Of a stretch of DNA of 64,000 nucleotides, positions 26,001 through 64,000 are shown piece after piece. Each line of letters starts with the position of its first letter. Positions within the stretch are counted from its first letter, which is position 1. A model generated the notes under the pieces. The model had not been told where the DNA came from and did no database searches. It saw nothing but the letters and a program-made list of their open reading frames with translations. Origin of the DNA: Phoronis australis (lineage: Eukaryota; Phoronida; Phoronidae); NCBI GenBank assembly GCA_002633005.1, contig NMRA01000221.1, positions 188,290 to 252,289 on the forward strand, written 5' to 3'. The translations under genes and the position numbers were made by a program.

Positions 26001-26842
26001 GTTTGACACAAGCCACGGGTTTATTGGTTCTTTAGTGTCTTAGTGCAGTGAAGTTATCAATGTTGAAAAATCAAACAACCACTAAATGTTTTCTCAGTAC
26101 TCCAAGAACTTATTGAAACAGTACAGACAAAATCCACATCACAGAGGTATTCTATTATTACATATTAAATTAAAGTGACTTTAAACTCACTTCCCATCCA
26201 AAAATCAAATACAATTTAGACCACTCAACTGTTAAATTTATGAAACTGGCCTCAAATTTCTCCTTAGTCAAACTGGAAGCAATTTAGGAACTTCAGAAGA
26301 ACTGACAGTTTGTTATTACTCCAGACCACCTCAGAGCGGTTTTAGGAAGTCACTAGGAACTTCAAATTGATTTGTCACGACATGTCGCTTTGTGTGCCGA
26401 TCAATCATGGTCTCAAAGAACAGGAAACTGACAGTTCTTAATAAACTAAGAAATCACTTCTCACCAGAGTAATGAACAGATTGTCTCAATGAAAATGGTT
26501 CTTGGAAGGAGTGCGGGCATAAATCTGTATTAACAAAACAATCACATTTTTAAAAAATTACCTTTGAAGTTACATCACCAGGTCACCCAGTATATCACGT
26601 TTGGAAACGCTAATTCTAAGAATTCCTCATCTGTCTGTGACAAGGTACAGGTTAAAAGGTCCATGAAAACACATTGAAAATATGAAACTGAATAGACCTA
26701 GAGTTGTTATCAGTAATAATTTGCAATTAATGTGTATTATTTTTATGTGTTTCATCCTACCTTCCATGTACTGCACTGGTATAAAGGAGTCATTGAGAGA
26801 GCTGTCACCAGCGCCCTCTGTGGCAGAATTATCCATCATCAT
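20046..26842 (-). CDS. NFYB: Nuclear transcription factor Y subunit beta (7 coding exons, 205 aa)
   Basis: NF-YB pairs with NF-YC through a histone fold, and with NF-YA the trimer binds CCAAT boxes in the nucleus. Coding exons, in minus-strand order: 26842-26761, 25059-24989, 24082-24017, 23496-23429, 23097-22968, 21860-21773, 20158-20046. All junctions are GT-AG and in phase. The start MMMDNS fits the family's short N-terminus (human MTMDG). The histone-fold core spans about residues 52-139: [15 protein letters not shown], then [19 protein letters not shown], then [20 protein letters not shown], then [14 protein letters not shown]. The tail ends SINFS, like human QIQFS. Human NFYB is 207 aa. 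An acceptor at 26848-26849 shows that an upstream 5'UTR exon exists, not located here. The protein is complete, with no damaged core residue. Confidence 0.95.
22514..22823. mobile_element. Foldback MITE with ~110-bp terminal inverted repeats
   Basis: The ends are perfect inverted copies ('tgtagtataagatgatcac' and its complement). The arms (22514-22625 and about 22715-22823) match almost throughout, including 'cgtttcgacctggtccgcca' and its neighbour 'ggtctttgtcaatgaatga'. The unpaired centre is about 90 bp. There is no ORF. It lies in an NFYB intron between coding exons 5 and 6. The flanks suggest at most a 2-3 bp target duplication, which I cannot fix. Confidence 0.85.
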
Positions 26843-27520
26843 CAGACCTGTGGAAAGCAGGACAACGGTGATTACAATAAAGAATATCTTGTGTCAAGCA
26901 CAGACCAGTTGTAAGAAATAGCTTTTTATCAGTTGTATTAGGGTAAAAATCAAGTCACTCCATGACAAAAAGTTATAAAGTTGCCTAATTATACAAATAG
27001 CCAGGTCAGAATAGATCTGAAAGTGAAAATAAACACAGCAACATCCTGTAGAGTTCTACCACATCTTACCATAACTACGGTTATAAAGTTGGCAACCATT
27101 GTTGATTCCTGCTAGTCTTCTGTTCATGTTTTTGGGATAGAAATTTGACCAACATGGTTTGCCCAACATATCAACTGCCATCATGCCCAGTCAAGAGCTT
27201 ATAAGGTTTCTGTGAGCCTCCATACAAATTGCTTTTAAGTATGCCCATAGGATAACAGGAGGGAAATCCCAGCAAGCTTCCTGAAGTGATTCACCTAACC
27301 AACAAGGAACTAAAGGTCAAACTGGGTCACCTGCTACAATACCACAAGTAATGACACCTTTTGTTTACCTATGCTAAACAAAAAGCTCCCGAAAATTTTC
27401 CCATAGGCATTTAATTATTAAGAAACATAAGCTACAAATTTTGGGATGGAGTTTGAGTTGCAAATTTTAATCATTTCATTTTAATTAATTTTGGGCTATA
27501 AGAAATTTATAACATTGTGT

Positions 27521-27672
27521 GTGCTTCTGTATGTGTGTGTGTGTGTGCCTCTGTANNNNNNNNNNNNNNNNNNNNNNNNNNNNNNNNNNNNNNNNNNNNN
27601 NNNNNNNNNNNNNNTGCTTCTGTATGTGTGTGTGTGTGTGTGTGCTTCTGTATGTGTGTGTGTGTGTGTGTG
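27521..27672. repeat. (TG)n microsatellite with assembly gap
   Basis: Runs of TG interrupted by 'tgcttctgta' recur on both sides of a 59-base N run (27556-27614). The gap is most simply unresolved array sequence. ORFs across it are artefacts. Confidence 0.95.
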
Positions 27673-28399
27673 TGCTTGCCAGGGAAACAAAATGGAAACA
27701 AAAATACATTAATTAAATGTAAATGAATGTTGCGGAGATAACAAACAAAATTACACCATTTCGTTGTTTGACTGTCCAAAAATCAAAATGAAAATAAAAT
27801 GTCTGTATATAAATATATTAAATGCATGGTATTACTTATTTTGATGACGTGGATGGCCCAAACGACAGAAGTTTTGCTCGTCAGTGTTATTTTGCACACT
27901 GTCAGGTATTTTTAACTGGAGTCACCCCCTGATTTCAGCGAAAGTCTGGCAGACAAAGGTGATTTGAAATAAAATGACAAGAACACAATGGATTTTATTG
28001 TTTTTACAGTTCTGAAAGTAGGCCTACATCAGGGTTAGACTTTTGATGCTGAGTGTCAAACCTGTAGTCCGTGTAAGTCTCGATTCATACGGAAACCAAT
28101 AATTTTACTATGCTTGTTCGTTTATTTATGCAAGTACTTTTCTAGGCCTATATCTTATGGTAATAGTTGGATACCAATTTCTCTACCTGTTGGCAATAGC
28201 CTACGTCTACTCAGTAGCACTTGTGCTGATGGTTATTTTGTGTTTCTACCCTACACACCGATGTAAAATAAACGTTTTGCTTACTTGCGTAATTTTGTTA
28301 CAAACCAGTTGCGTATGATTTCCACCTGGCAGAGGAATGCGGGAACTAGTTGCACTTTTTATTATTGGGAAGTGGCTTGGTGCACCACGTTTGTCGGTA

Positions 28400-29217
28400 G
28401 CCTACAGCACCACAACCGACTCTGACGAAACAAAGAAAATGGCGGTTTCGAGCAAGGCACAAGAAACTCGAACAATGAGTTACGAAATCTTGAATGACTC
28501 GTCATAGTTGAAAATTTTTGGACTTAAATTGTGCCCCCCTTATTTACCATCGGCTGAATGACTGAGGACAAATACAAACCTCGATCGTGGGAACCGACGT
28601 AGAAATTGGTTGGTCAACAATCAGCCAGTGAGAATCCGCGCTTCGATCAACCACTCAAATCCTTCTACATGTGCTGATCTAATCATTTTGGTACCTTCCC
28701 TCTGAATTAAATATTGTCATTGCCCTGAGAATAAGAAAATGACGTTAAGCACAAAAAATATAAAATTTTCGAACATGAACGCATTTTTAATGTTTTTAAT
28801 TACATTTAAATTCAATAAAAAGCAGTTTACTTTAAACAAAGCGTCCGTTTTTGCATTTTGTTTTATTGTGAACGAACTAACGACAACAGCCTAATCTACT
28901 GGGGGATCTGATATTTTATCAGTCCGCTGTAGAAAGAGATCGCGGGCTTGTTGTTTGTTTTTAGTTTTTTTACTGATTTCAGTTACGTTAAACAGATGTA
29001 CAGCCTGAGAAATCTTTAATTTAAACTCTTTTAACAGAGCAAGACCTTTTACCTGAATTTTGGATAACTTAACTTGGTTTCTATAAATAAGTCAGTCACG
29101 TGATGGGGAAACCCTTTTGTCGCCATACTTGTGACATTGTCATTACTGTTTTACTTGCAACGAAAATGAAAGAACTGTGTTGATTTATTGGAAAGTGTTA
29201 CCCTGAAGTTAGCTAGT
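28400..29217. promoter_or_regulatory. Putative divergent promoter region, NFYB / UBL4A
   Basis: NFYB reads left and UBL4A right from this interval, so both promoters should lie between 26.85 and 29.2 kb. Visible elements are a CCAAT pentamer on the minus strand (plus 'attgg' at 28605-28609), an E-box-like 'cacgtga' near 29097-29103, and a GC-richer 'aaaatggcgg' stretch at about 28438. No transcription start can be set from sequence. A CCAAT box near its own subunit gene is suggestive only. Confidence 0.3.
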
Positions 29218-31873
29218 ATGAAGGTGATTGTGAAGCTTTTAGGGAAACCAGAGAACTCCTTTGAGGTATGATTTTGTGTGCCGTTGGTTATTAAATCCGG
29301 TGCAAATTTTTATGCCGTGGCCGAGCCTTCACTTAGTCTTCAGTTCAGGACTACACGGGCCAGTCGGACCAATGTGAGCTAAGTAAGCAGTATTTATCTC
29401 ATTGGTCCGACTTATTTGAATTATTTCTATACATGTCTATTTTGGTTTTTAACTTTGGGTTAAAAATCAGTGTTCAGGTACCTGTTTCTCGAAAACTCTG
29501 TGTCTATGGCCCTGTTGACATAGGAGTGCGCCACTGCTTAGCCATAAGATATCCCGTTGCCTATTCCCATATGACTGGCTGAAAAGAGTGCTGACTGTAA
29601 AGTGTTAAGCCCTTATTAACCCAGTCAAAGGTGCATGTATTAAGTAGGATTAAAGATAGGGCTTGTGTAGAGACCCTGCTTCTCCCTGATAACGAAAAAC
29701 AGACGGAATTCACAGAATTTGTCATCCTTCATGGAAATAGAGATTTCAAACGGAATTTCCATAGTTCAGAAGTAGGTGCCGTAATTCTAATATTTTTATT
29801 TTTGTTGCCAAATATTAGGAATATAATACATCAAATTTAACACATTCTGGCCAATTTAGGACACAATATTGGAGACAAGTGAAAATTTATTTTTTCATGA
29901 AATTAATGCTTCACGTACATCTTCTGTATCATTGTTACCAACAGAAAATATTTTAAAACGTGGCCAATCACAACAAAGTTAGAAGGTCATACAAATGACA
30001 AAAAAAGCTAATTTTGGCTATTATTTTTAACTGAAATTGGTGATGTGTACCGTACTTGTATGCTGTTCCCTTCCAGAGCTCCAGCAGGTCAAAGTGATAA
30101 GGGTTTCATTAGCCAGTTTGTAACACAGTCACCGAAACTGTCATGTCACAACATAAGTCAGGGGCAGTTCTTTCAACTCCAGGTTGTCAAATCACCCCTA
30201 CAAGACAAACTTAGAAGTTCAAAATACCTTTCACTTGAGTGGATACCTGTACATCTGGAACCATGTCGGAGAGGGCAAAATACACCCCCAAAGTTTTGCA
30301 GCATGCCCCTACCACACCCCTCAGTCTGACGTAAACCCGGTTGTTCAAATTCATGGATTTGACAGGTGACTCATGGTTACTCGATTGTTTATTTTCAAGG
30401 TTTCCCCGACCACGACTGTTGCTTCCCTCAAAGTTGAGGTTGGTAAGGTGTACAATGTACCAGCTGGCCAACAAAAGCTTGTGCTGAAAGGCAAGACCCT
30501 GAATGGTAGCGTACTCTTTTGGTTATGTTAGACACTAAACAGTAACCTAACTCAAATTAGATAAAAGGCAATCACTGCTCTAGCTTGTTGAGACTCTTCT
30601 GGTGAAGGTTAAAAGTTTTGTTCCAAGGTAGCGAATAAGTGACAGACTTCAGTGTTGAATGCTGTTATCGAATTTCCATGTCGTAATATTTGATTGGTTT
30701 TAAAGCAATGAACATTGATGAGATAAGATAAACCTTGATTTCTTATTAATTTGTAGTCATGTTTGAATATATATATGTAAACTGTTTCATTAACAAAACT
30801 AAGGTGATGTAAAAACAGGCGAAGCCACAAAAGTCAATCTCAACAATTGTGAAGTTATAAAAAAAAAGTAATGGTGTAATTAGATAAAACTTTTTAAAAA
30901 ATTAATTTAACAAAGTGCATGATGGCTGTCTGGTTAGTTTTTGAAATATGAATGTGATTACGAGACATGAAGCACAGCCTCTTGTTTTTGCTTTGTAACA
31001 TTTTACTGTCCGTCTGGCCAACAGGGGGCATTACATATTATTTTTGTCTATCTGTTATTGATGCTTGAAGCAAATATGCTTTCATGTTTCATCAGGAAAT
31101 AACACCAAATCTTAACATTTTCACTCTTATTTGACAGATGAATCGGAGATAGGAAGCCACAAGATAACGGAGGGAGAAAAGATATTTTTGTTTGTCAAGA
31201 AGTCGGACACAGGCTCTTTAAATGCTAAGAAGAAACCCCCAAAAAGTCCACTGTTTGAAAAAGTGGAACAGTTGTTGTTGAAGCATTTCCCTAAGGAAAG
31301 CGTCCCTCAGATACTGGACAACTTTGAAAAGGTAAAGTAAATTGTGATTGTCACAGTGGAATTATATTCAGTAAACCTTGCATAATTCGAATCAAACCCG
31401 AAAGTCTTTAGTATGATGACGAAATCCGTCTTATTTGAAAGGTTCAGTGTATAGAGCAGTACGCTTGTGCAGTTTTTCCGAGTTATAGATAAAGTAACAA
31501 TCCAATTTATGGCTTTCCAGTTTCACTATATATCCTCTTTATTAAAAGATCTGTAGACACTGTATATTAGAGCTGTATTTCAGAAGTGTTGACTAAACCT
31601 AATGTATTTTCTCTCCAGATAAAACTTTGTTTTTTCCATATTCATGTATTTGTACATAGAGGATTGTCATAGAAACGAACCAATAAATTTTGGTAACACT
31701 CGATGGATGCAACACTTTGGGGTGGAATTTTTTGCTCAGTGGAATAAAGCAGATTTCTCTTATTTCAGAAAGTCAATGATCTTCCTTATCAGCTAAGCCT
31801 GGAGGACATAGAACGCATCGCTAGCGCCAATCTGGAGGCGGGGAAGAACTCATCATGGTGTGGACGATTATGA
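29218..31873 (+). CDS. UBL4A: Ubiquitin-like protein 4A (4 exons, 150 aa)
   Basis: UBL4A (yeast Get5) is part of the cytosolic BAG6/GET4 complex that hands tail-anchored membrane proteins to the targeting machinery. Exons: 29218-29265, 30400-30505, 31138-31331 and 31769-31873, all GT-AG with matching phases (0, 1, 0). The ubiquitin-like fold spans about residues 1-73: MKVIVKLLGKPENSFE, then VASLKVEVGKVYNVPAGQQ and KLVLKGKTLND, which matches UBL4A's 'QQRLLFKGKAL'. It lacks a C-terminal diglycine, as expected for a non-conjugated UBL. The C-terminal Tugs domain spans about 95-140, with LLLKHFPKESVPQILDNFEK followed by LSLEDIERIASANLEAG, closely matching human 'LTLDDIERLASRFLHPE'. Human UBL4A is 157 aa, so this is full length. 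ALDH1L2 follows on the same strand. Confidence 0.93.
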
Positions 31874-33622
31874 CTTTGCCACTGTTACAACACTTTGACT
31901 GGTGTTCACATACCAACACTTGAGACTGACCTCACAGACCACTATTTTACGGCTTTTTATGATGGCCGCGCTTGATGTGAGCTTTGTTCTTCAATTTCAC
32001 TGTGCAATGTTTGTAAAGAGTGTCCATGAATATCGTTTTCAAAAGACTACAAAACGTACTGTTGGGGGAGAGGGTAACCTGCTTGTACTCTTTTCTCTTG
32101 ATTGTTGATGGAAAGGCATCGGCATTTGTGCATGTTTAATATTACTCATAATTAGTGATACTGTTTAGTATGGAGAGGACAAGGTCTTACCAAAGTAGTG
32201 TCTTGTACGCTTTTGAAAACATTTACTGTTATGGACATCACATAAGCAATTGTAGGATTAAATTAAGAAAAAATGTCTTGAGAGGTTGTCTGGGTGTTCC
32301 AAATGGATTTATTGAATTTTGCGTTTTTAAAGAGTATGTTTTAGGTATAGACTTGTGGTCTATTAAAACGGACTTCCTTCGATAAACAATGCATTATATA
32401 TGGAAATTTACCCAGTAATATTTTATGTTTCAGGGATGACGCTGACATTTCACTTCTTTTTAAAAATCCATGGTGATCTCTAAAAATGACACATCCTCTA
32501 CTCCGTTTGTGTTTCTCTTCTGCAGCCCTACAAATCAATTGTTTGTTCTGTGAGTGAACGTTAGTTCTACATATAGGTATATCACTGGTGTCGTGATGTT
32601 TTATTGTGATTCAAATACCTGAAGACTTTTGGACATGCATCTGAAAATGTTTTGTTATTTCTGTATTTTGAAATAAAACTTTAAACTGTATGTGACTGGC
32701 CAATGTTTCTTTAGTCTTCAAACTTCAATTGAGATTAAAATATGTAACTAACTTTCAGTTGGCTTATCTGCTCATTAAATTTGCAATCAGTTGCGATGGC
32801 AAACATTTCATATATGTACATTTAGACTATGTACACATAATCATATACATATGCACATACTTGTGCATCAGTGTAATGAAAGACTTGAGTGACATCCAGT
32901 TAAAGCTGCTGGGCAAAGCTGATGTTCTTTGCTTATCCATACCCGTTTTCACTTAGTTCTGCAAAATGATAACTTGCCTTGAATATAATGTTTTTTCGTG
33001 TTTGAAACAGAGTGGTTGCCCAAGAAAATTTCACAGCTATTCGATCCCTCAACAATTCAATTGAAATATAGGTTCACCAAAGAGAAGTATCCAACTGCAC
33101 GACATTTAAATCCACGAACTACCAATTTGGCCTTCACTCTACGTGCCTGGGGTCAGTTTTATGAAAACTGACTTAAGACTTCAGTCAGAAACGTAGTCTT
33201 GGGCTCGGCAAAACTGTTTCTAAGGGTATTAAATCTAGCTTTAAGTTACTAATAGTTTCAATCAATTATTTCTAGACTCGATGCAATCTTTATTACTCTT
33301 CTAAATGTGTTTAGAAATGGTGTTTTTGTAATTTAGCATTGGTTCTTCAAATTTTGCCGTGGTGAAAATCTGGTCAATAGCGGTTTGGTGTTCGGTTTAG
33401 AAGCCATCATCAAGGCTGAGGAAAATGCCATGGGAATTCCCTCGCGTATGAATATAGTGACCTATATTTGTCAATATATACTGAAAGAGGTCGCTGCATC
33501 CGCTGGAAGTTTGTTGTGGATCACGAGCACAAGGTCGGCTTCCGGTGATAAGATAAGTATTAAACAGCAGATATAACTTACAAACACAAGCAGACGACAA
33601 CATACACGTCGTAAACGTCAGG
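31874..33622 (+). other. UBL4A 3'UTR and short intergenic region
   Basis: The 3'UTR probably runs to just after the AATAAA at 32672-32677. The remaining 0.9 kb before the ALDH1L2 start should hold that gene's promoter and 5'UTR. ORFs of 60-76 codons here have no recognisable similarity. Confidence 0.5.
32672..32677 (+). terminator. UBL4A polyadenylation signal
   Basis: A canonical AATAAA lies about 800 bp after the UBL4A stop codon, followed by a T- and G-containing stretch suited to a downstream element. It is the best candidate 3' end before the next gene. Confidence 0.55.
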
Positions 33623-60296
<26,674 letters not shown>

Positions 60297-62490
60297 TTAA
60301 TGATGTTTGCCTGACCGACGTTTGTTTTTATTGCAAATACACAAGTTGAATGTACTTTGTGGCACTTGGATATTGGAATGAAATTTAGTCCTGTATTTTT
60401 ACAATCCTAAGTTTTTACCTGGTTAAAAGCTGACTTTGTAATAATTCTTATTACTTGTGCCATAACTTGTTTTCTTATCATTGCTTCAGTTCTCATTTTA
60501 TCGTGACTCAAAAATTTATTTTAGGTAATGAAAGAAATTGCGACAAGATTCAAATTTCAGAAATTTGTCAATAGATTCAGACAAATGTATCAAAGTACCT
60601 TTATATAATATTTTCAAATGTATATCATTGACTAGATATTAATTTATTCTGACTTACAATTTTATCAAGAGTATTCTGTAAATTAGACTACTCAGTTATT
60701 ATTACACATCCAAAGGTTCAACTTAAAAATCGGCAGTTTTCGAGTCGGAATTGGCTGATTGGCTTCTATTATCCTCCTATGATCAGTGTTATTTTCATTT
60801 GCTAGAATTTTGGACCTGTCCCAGTCAATATCAATAGCGTGATTATTTTGTGGGACAGCTCCGTCCGTATGAAAGAAAATGAGCATATGGTGAATGGGGA
60901 TGAAAGAAGTTAGAAGCTTTCCTGTGTTTATGACATCATACTTCATACTGCGCTACCTACACTGAAGAAGGCAGAGTCAACATCAAGGTATTCGAAAATG
61001 TCTGCCGATTTTTAAGATGAACCCTGGGATGTGTTTTATGAACTGGGTAGTCTAATCATGCAGACAGCCAGATGAGACTTTTTGATGATGTATTCTGTCA
61101 AGCTTTAAGTGTACGCAACAATACAATAATTGATATTTACTGAACTGAAAGGTGTATATTCTATTTTGATAAGCATTTCTACATAGAAAAGTTAAATGAA
61201 GGGTTAGTCACAATTCAGTTATTAAATCGTTGAATGTACAATGATAACTCTATGCAGTTGTTAAAGAGACATAAAGTTTTGTTTTTGTGCGAGTTAACAC
61301 ATTATTTGTTCACGGGTTCTTAAAAAAGAATTGTATCTGTTTGGCTCATAACAGGTGGATCATGGTGCTTCTTGTGTCAGTTAATGGTGTGCTTTTTTAT
61401 TCATGTCAAGACATGGTTGTATCTAAATGTGAACCTGGTACACAGGGAGATACCTGAGAGCTTGTTGTTTAAGAATGGTTTCTTGTGAGTTTGATAACAG
61501 GGCTGAAGTCTTTGTGAGATATTGTCACGCACTTCAAGTGAAGCGCGTGATCCCACCAGGTGTCACTTGCGACTGCATTATGGTACTGACCCCTGGTGTG
61601 ATTGAATTTGGCAATGTGAAGTTTGGACGAAGTTGAAACAGTTAATCACTTTGGGATTTTAATACCAGTTGCAATCAGTTGTAGAAAAACTTTCTATTGT
61701 GTGATATAATATTGTAACACTAATTGTTTTAGTAGGATTTTAAAAAAGTGTTTGGTGGTGACACCTGGTGATTATAATTTGTGTTAAGTAGCTCAGCCAG
61801 ATGACTAAGTTTTAGTCCATCCACACTGTTTGCTGATTGGAGGTTAGGCAGCTTGACCAGTATCTGGTCTCTGTTGATTATGTAACTTATATCGGTTCTA
61901 CCCATTTAATCACAGGCAGATCAAAGGGGTTCTTGACTCCTCTTTTTCCTTTGATTTTAGTGATATGAAATCTAGAATTTTGGAATTGTTGACTTGGACC
62001 CCATTTTTAAAAATATCCATGATCGGAGCCGTCGCCTTTTAACAAAAATTTTGGATCTGCCCCTGTTTAATGATGGTGTTGAAGTCCTAAAATGCTATCT
62101 ATAAGATATCTTGATGCTCCACGTGGTGACGGGCTTCCTAATGAAGTGTACTGTTATTCAGTCCTAGATTCTTGTAAATGTCTGCTCTTATGAATGAGAT
62201 TACAGTGTACTCAGTTTGACATATCACCTCTGGTCAGGAAGACATTACTTCCAGATGTCATATGTGAAAATCGAATATAATTCTTCTGTGTAAGATATTC
62301 GTTTTAACGCAAAACGACCTGTGTCTGGTTGCATAGGGACTCAGTTAAGTTCCCTAAATCCACTTCGTATTTAACACTGAGTGTCATTACTAAGTCAATG
62401 TTTGGCCTTGATACACATCCACGTTGAACTCCTTGTTGAGTTGACTGCTAAAGTTTGAGTCTAATACTGGAATAAAAACTTAAAAAACGT
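60297..62490 (+). other. Probable ALDH1L2 3'UTR
   Basis: No gene is recognised for 2.2 kb after the stop codon. The sequence is AT-rich with few repeats, as in long 3'UTRs. The first clear AATAAA I noticed is at 62471-62476. Transcript data would be needed to fix the end. Confidence 0.4.
62471..62476 (+). terminator. Candidate ALDH1L2 polyadenylation signal
   Basis: AATAAA about 2.2 kb after the ALDH1L2 stop codon. An earlier non-canonical signal is possible. Confidence 0.35.
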
Positions 62491-62595
62491 TATCGTTATT
62501 CTGGCCAATTGGTGGCTTTTTGACCAGATGGCGCTGCATTTTGGTCAGAAAACCATCCCATACGTGTGACAAATCGAATCTTAAACTCCCTCCTC

Positions 62596-62722
62596 TATTT
62601 AAAGAGGGACTCTCAATACTCTTATGTAGAGCTTCCTTTATACCCCTTCTGAACCAGTCTTCCTCGAAGAAGGGGTGTTAAGTAACCTCTCCATGAGGGT
62701 ATTGAGAGTCCCTCTTTAAATA
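62596..62722. mobile_element. 127-bp foldback (MITE-like) element
   Basis: Perfect 23-bp terminal inverted repeats (62596-62618 and 62700-62722, starting 'tatttaaagagggactctca') are followed inwards by further imperfect pairing ('accccttct'/'agaaggggt'). There is no ORF. Confidence 0.8.
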
Positions 62723-63012
62723 AAAGAGCGGGCAGTTACCGACGGACTTTCGAAGTTGTAGTTAAAATGTTGGCCCTCTATACTATAAGACAGTTTTGTA
62801 TGTTTCTGACAGTCAAAGAGCGGCCTATCGGCAAAGCACTGGAGCCAGCAACGACAAAAGCAACCAAGAGGATTCTGAATTTTTATATTGAAAGGATTTT
62901 CTAACGCGCGGTAGCCGACCTCTCCGTGCACCGGCCAATCTCAACTCGTGTAGGCCTATAATACGGGTAATTAGTACCTGGCTCTTTTAGATGTCATATC
63001 ATTGTTAGCAAA

Positions 63013-63222
63013 ATGAATGATGGAGGAGTGTACGTTTTTAAAAGGGTACCACGCAAACCCGATTTTGGCTTATTAACAGAATCATACTCAGTAAAAAGAA
63101 CTTTTCCATTCAGTTCTCTGCCACAATTAACTAATGATGTGAAACTCTCGACAACCCTCAATAGTTTGGAGAAAATTTTTGAAAACTCAGAGTCTGGGGC
63201 AGGCAAGCGTGACCGCTTTTAG
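63013..63222 (+). CDS. Unrecognised 69-codon ORF
   Basis: The frame begins MNDGGVYVFKRVPRKPDFGL and ends in a basic GAGKRDRF followed by TAG. The mixed codon use and absence of low complexity make it look more protein-like than neighbouring ORFs. I recognise no family, motif, signal peptide or membrane segment, and no partner exon. It could be a single-exon small protein, one exon of a gene running off the window, or chance. Confidence 0.25.
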   Translation: MNDGGVYVFKRVPRKPDFGLLTESYSVKRTFPFSSLPQLTNDVKLSTTLNSLEKIFENSESGAGKRDRF

Positions 63223-64000
63223 CCCGTGACTTACACGGCAACTGCGTAAAAGACCACCACCAAGGACCATAAAATTATCCGTTTTGTGAGATATGGAGGA
63301 TGAGTTTTTCATTCTGGTTGATTCATGTCAATTGTACTTGTAAGATTCAGTTGACTCCAAAACAGTCTGGTTTGGTGAAGTAGGACGTACCTGATGCACA
63401 GCTTCAAATGACGCCAGCACAAACTAGAATGTTGGTGAGGGGACCAGTACGTCCTGTTCGTCATTAGTCTCCTGCACAGACCCTCGAACACGCTATCCGT
63501 GACGTCAGCGTGTGAGGCCCGGGAACCAGATTAGTTCGGCACTAAATGATCGCGATCCGACCTGAAAAATCCATCTCCCGTTTCGTTTCATCTCCAGACG
63601 AGAGCGGTCAAAGTAGGCCTACAGCTGCAGTCAACTAACTCCACGGAGTGAATCTACGCGCGTTAATTAATTCCCGCTGCTCTTTTGTCCGCAGGCTAAT
63701 TAGGCCTATCCATCACGCATCGAGTTCAAACAGTTGCAGTAACAAAAATGATGACCACTTCCATCAGCACTCAGGATAGACAGCGGTAACACTGACAACC
63801 AAAACGCATCTCAGTGAAGTCGTTTTCGGCTTCGGGTAAAAATGAGTTAACCTAGCCAGTGCTGTAGTGGTAAAATTATAGGTAAGTATGCGCCCTAAGC
63901 CCACCGTATCCGCGTTGAGCACTGAACGTAACTTACGGTGCGTAGGCGCTACGTGCAAATGCCAAAAGGTGGTTGGCTGCGCCTACGCCCCACTACAGTG
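63223..64000. other. Intergenic, no gene recognised
   Basis: This is GC-richer than average with several 'aggcctac'-type words and no recognisable coding or RNA feature. It could be the edge of a promoter for a gene beyond the window. Confidence 0.35.

Noticed and set aside
27485-27779. Cys/Val or His/Thr-rich ORFs
   Set aside because: They are translations of the TG microsatellite and its N gap.
28441-28506. Short plus-strand ORF starting ATGGCGGTTTCG
   Set aside because: Only 22 codons, with no donor site or partner exon; more likely promoter-region sequence between NFYB and UBL4A.

Overview
This is an animal (metazoan) nuclear genome window. Genes are split by GT-AG introns, intergenic DNA is AT-rich and full of foldback elements and minisatellites, and the encoded proteins are typical animal families. 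The U2 snRNA resembles invertebrate U2, with an extra A before the branch-site recognition sequence. The protein genes resemble vertebrate orthologues closely. A marine invertebrate deuterostome (hemichordate, echinoderm or cephalochordate) is my best guess, but the sequence alone does not settle the species. Single Ns and N runs lie at duplicated sequence, which suggests a draft assembly of a highly polymorphic diploid.

Layout. 1-12.1 kb: no protein gene recognised; a decayed non-LTR retrotransposon fragment (minus strand), small foldback repeats and a dispersed repeat. 12.1 kb: an intact U2 snRNA gene, followed by a perfect 76-bp palindrome. 13.8-18.0 kb (+): a three-exon gene for a 125-residue protein resembling a death domain. 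20.0-26.8 kb (-): NFYB, complete in seven coding exons (205 aa), convergent with the previous gene. 29.2-31.9 kb (+): UBL4A, complete in four exons (150 aa), divergent from NFYB. 33.6-60.3 kb (+): a mitochondrial-type 10-formyltetrahydrofolate dehydrogenase (ALDH1L2-like), complete in 22 exons (919 aa). 60.3-64 kb: probable long 3'UTR, a small foldback element and one unrecognised short ORF.

The exon models were assembled by hand from splice signals, reading phase and family similarity; every junction joins in frame. The ALDH1L gene contains most of the anomalies. A 4.2-kb block with exons 2-4 is present twice around a 458-bp gap. Exon 18 is present twice and exon 5 partly twice, each at a single N. 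Two exon ends with their splice donors are tandemly repeated, and intron 7 holds a degenerate tandem array carrying CTCF-like motifs. The protein genes serve separate functions (CCAAT-box transcription, tail-anchored protein targeting, mitochondrial folate metabolism, possibly death-fold signalling). I see no sign of a functional cluster; NFYB and ALDH1L2 neighbourhood may be old synteny.
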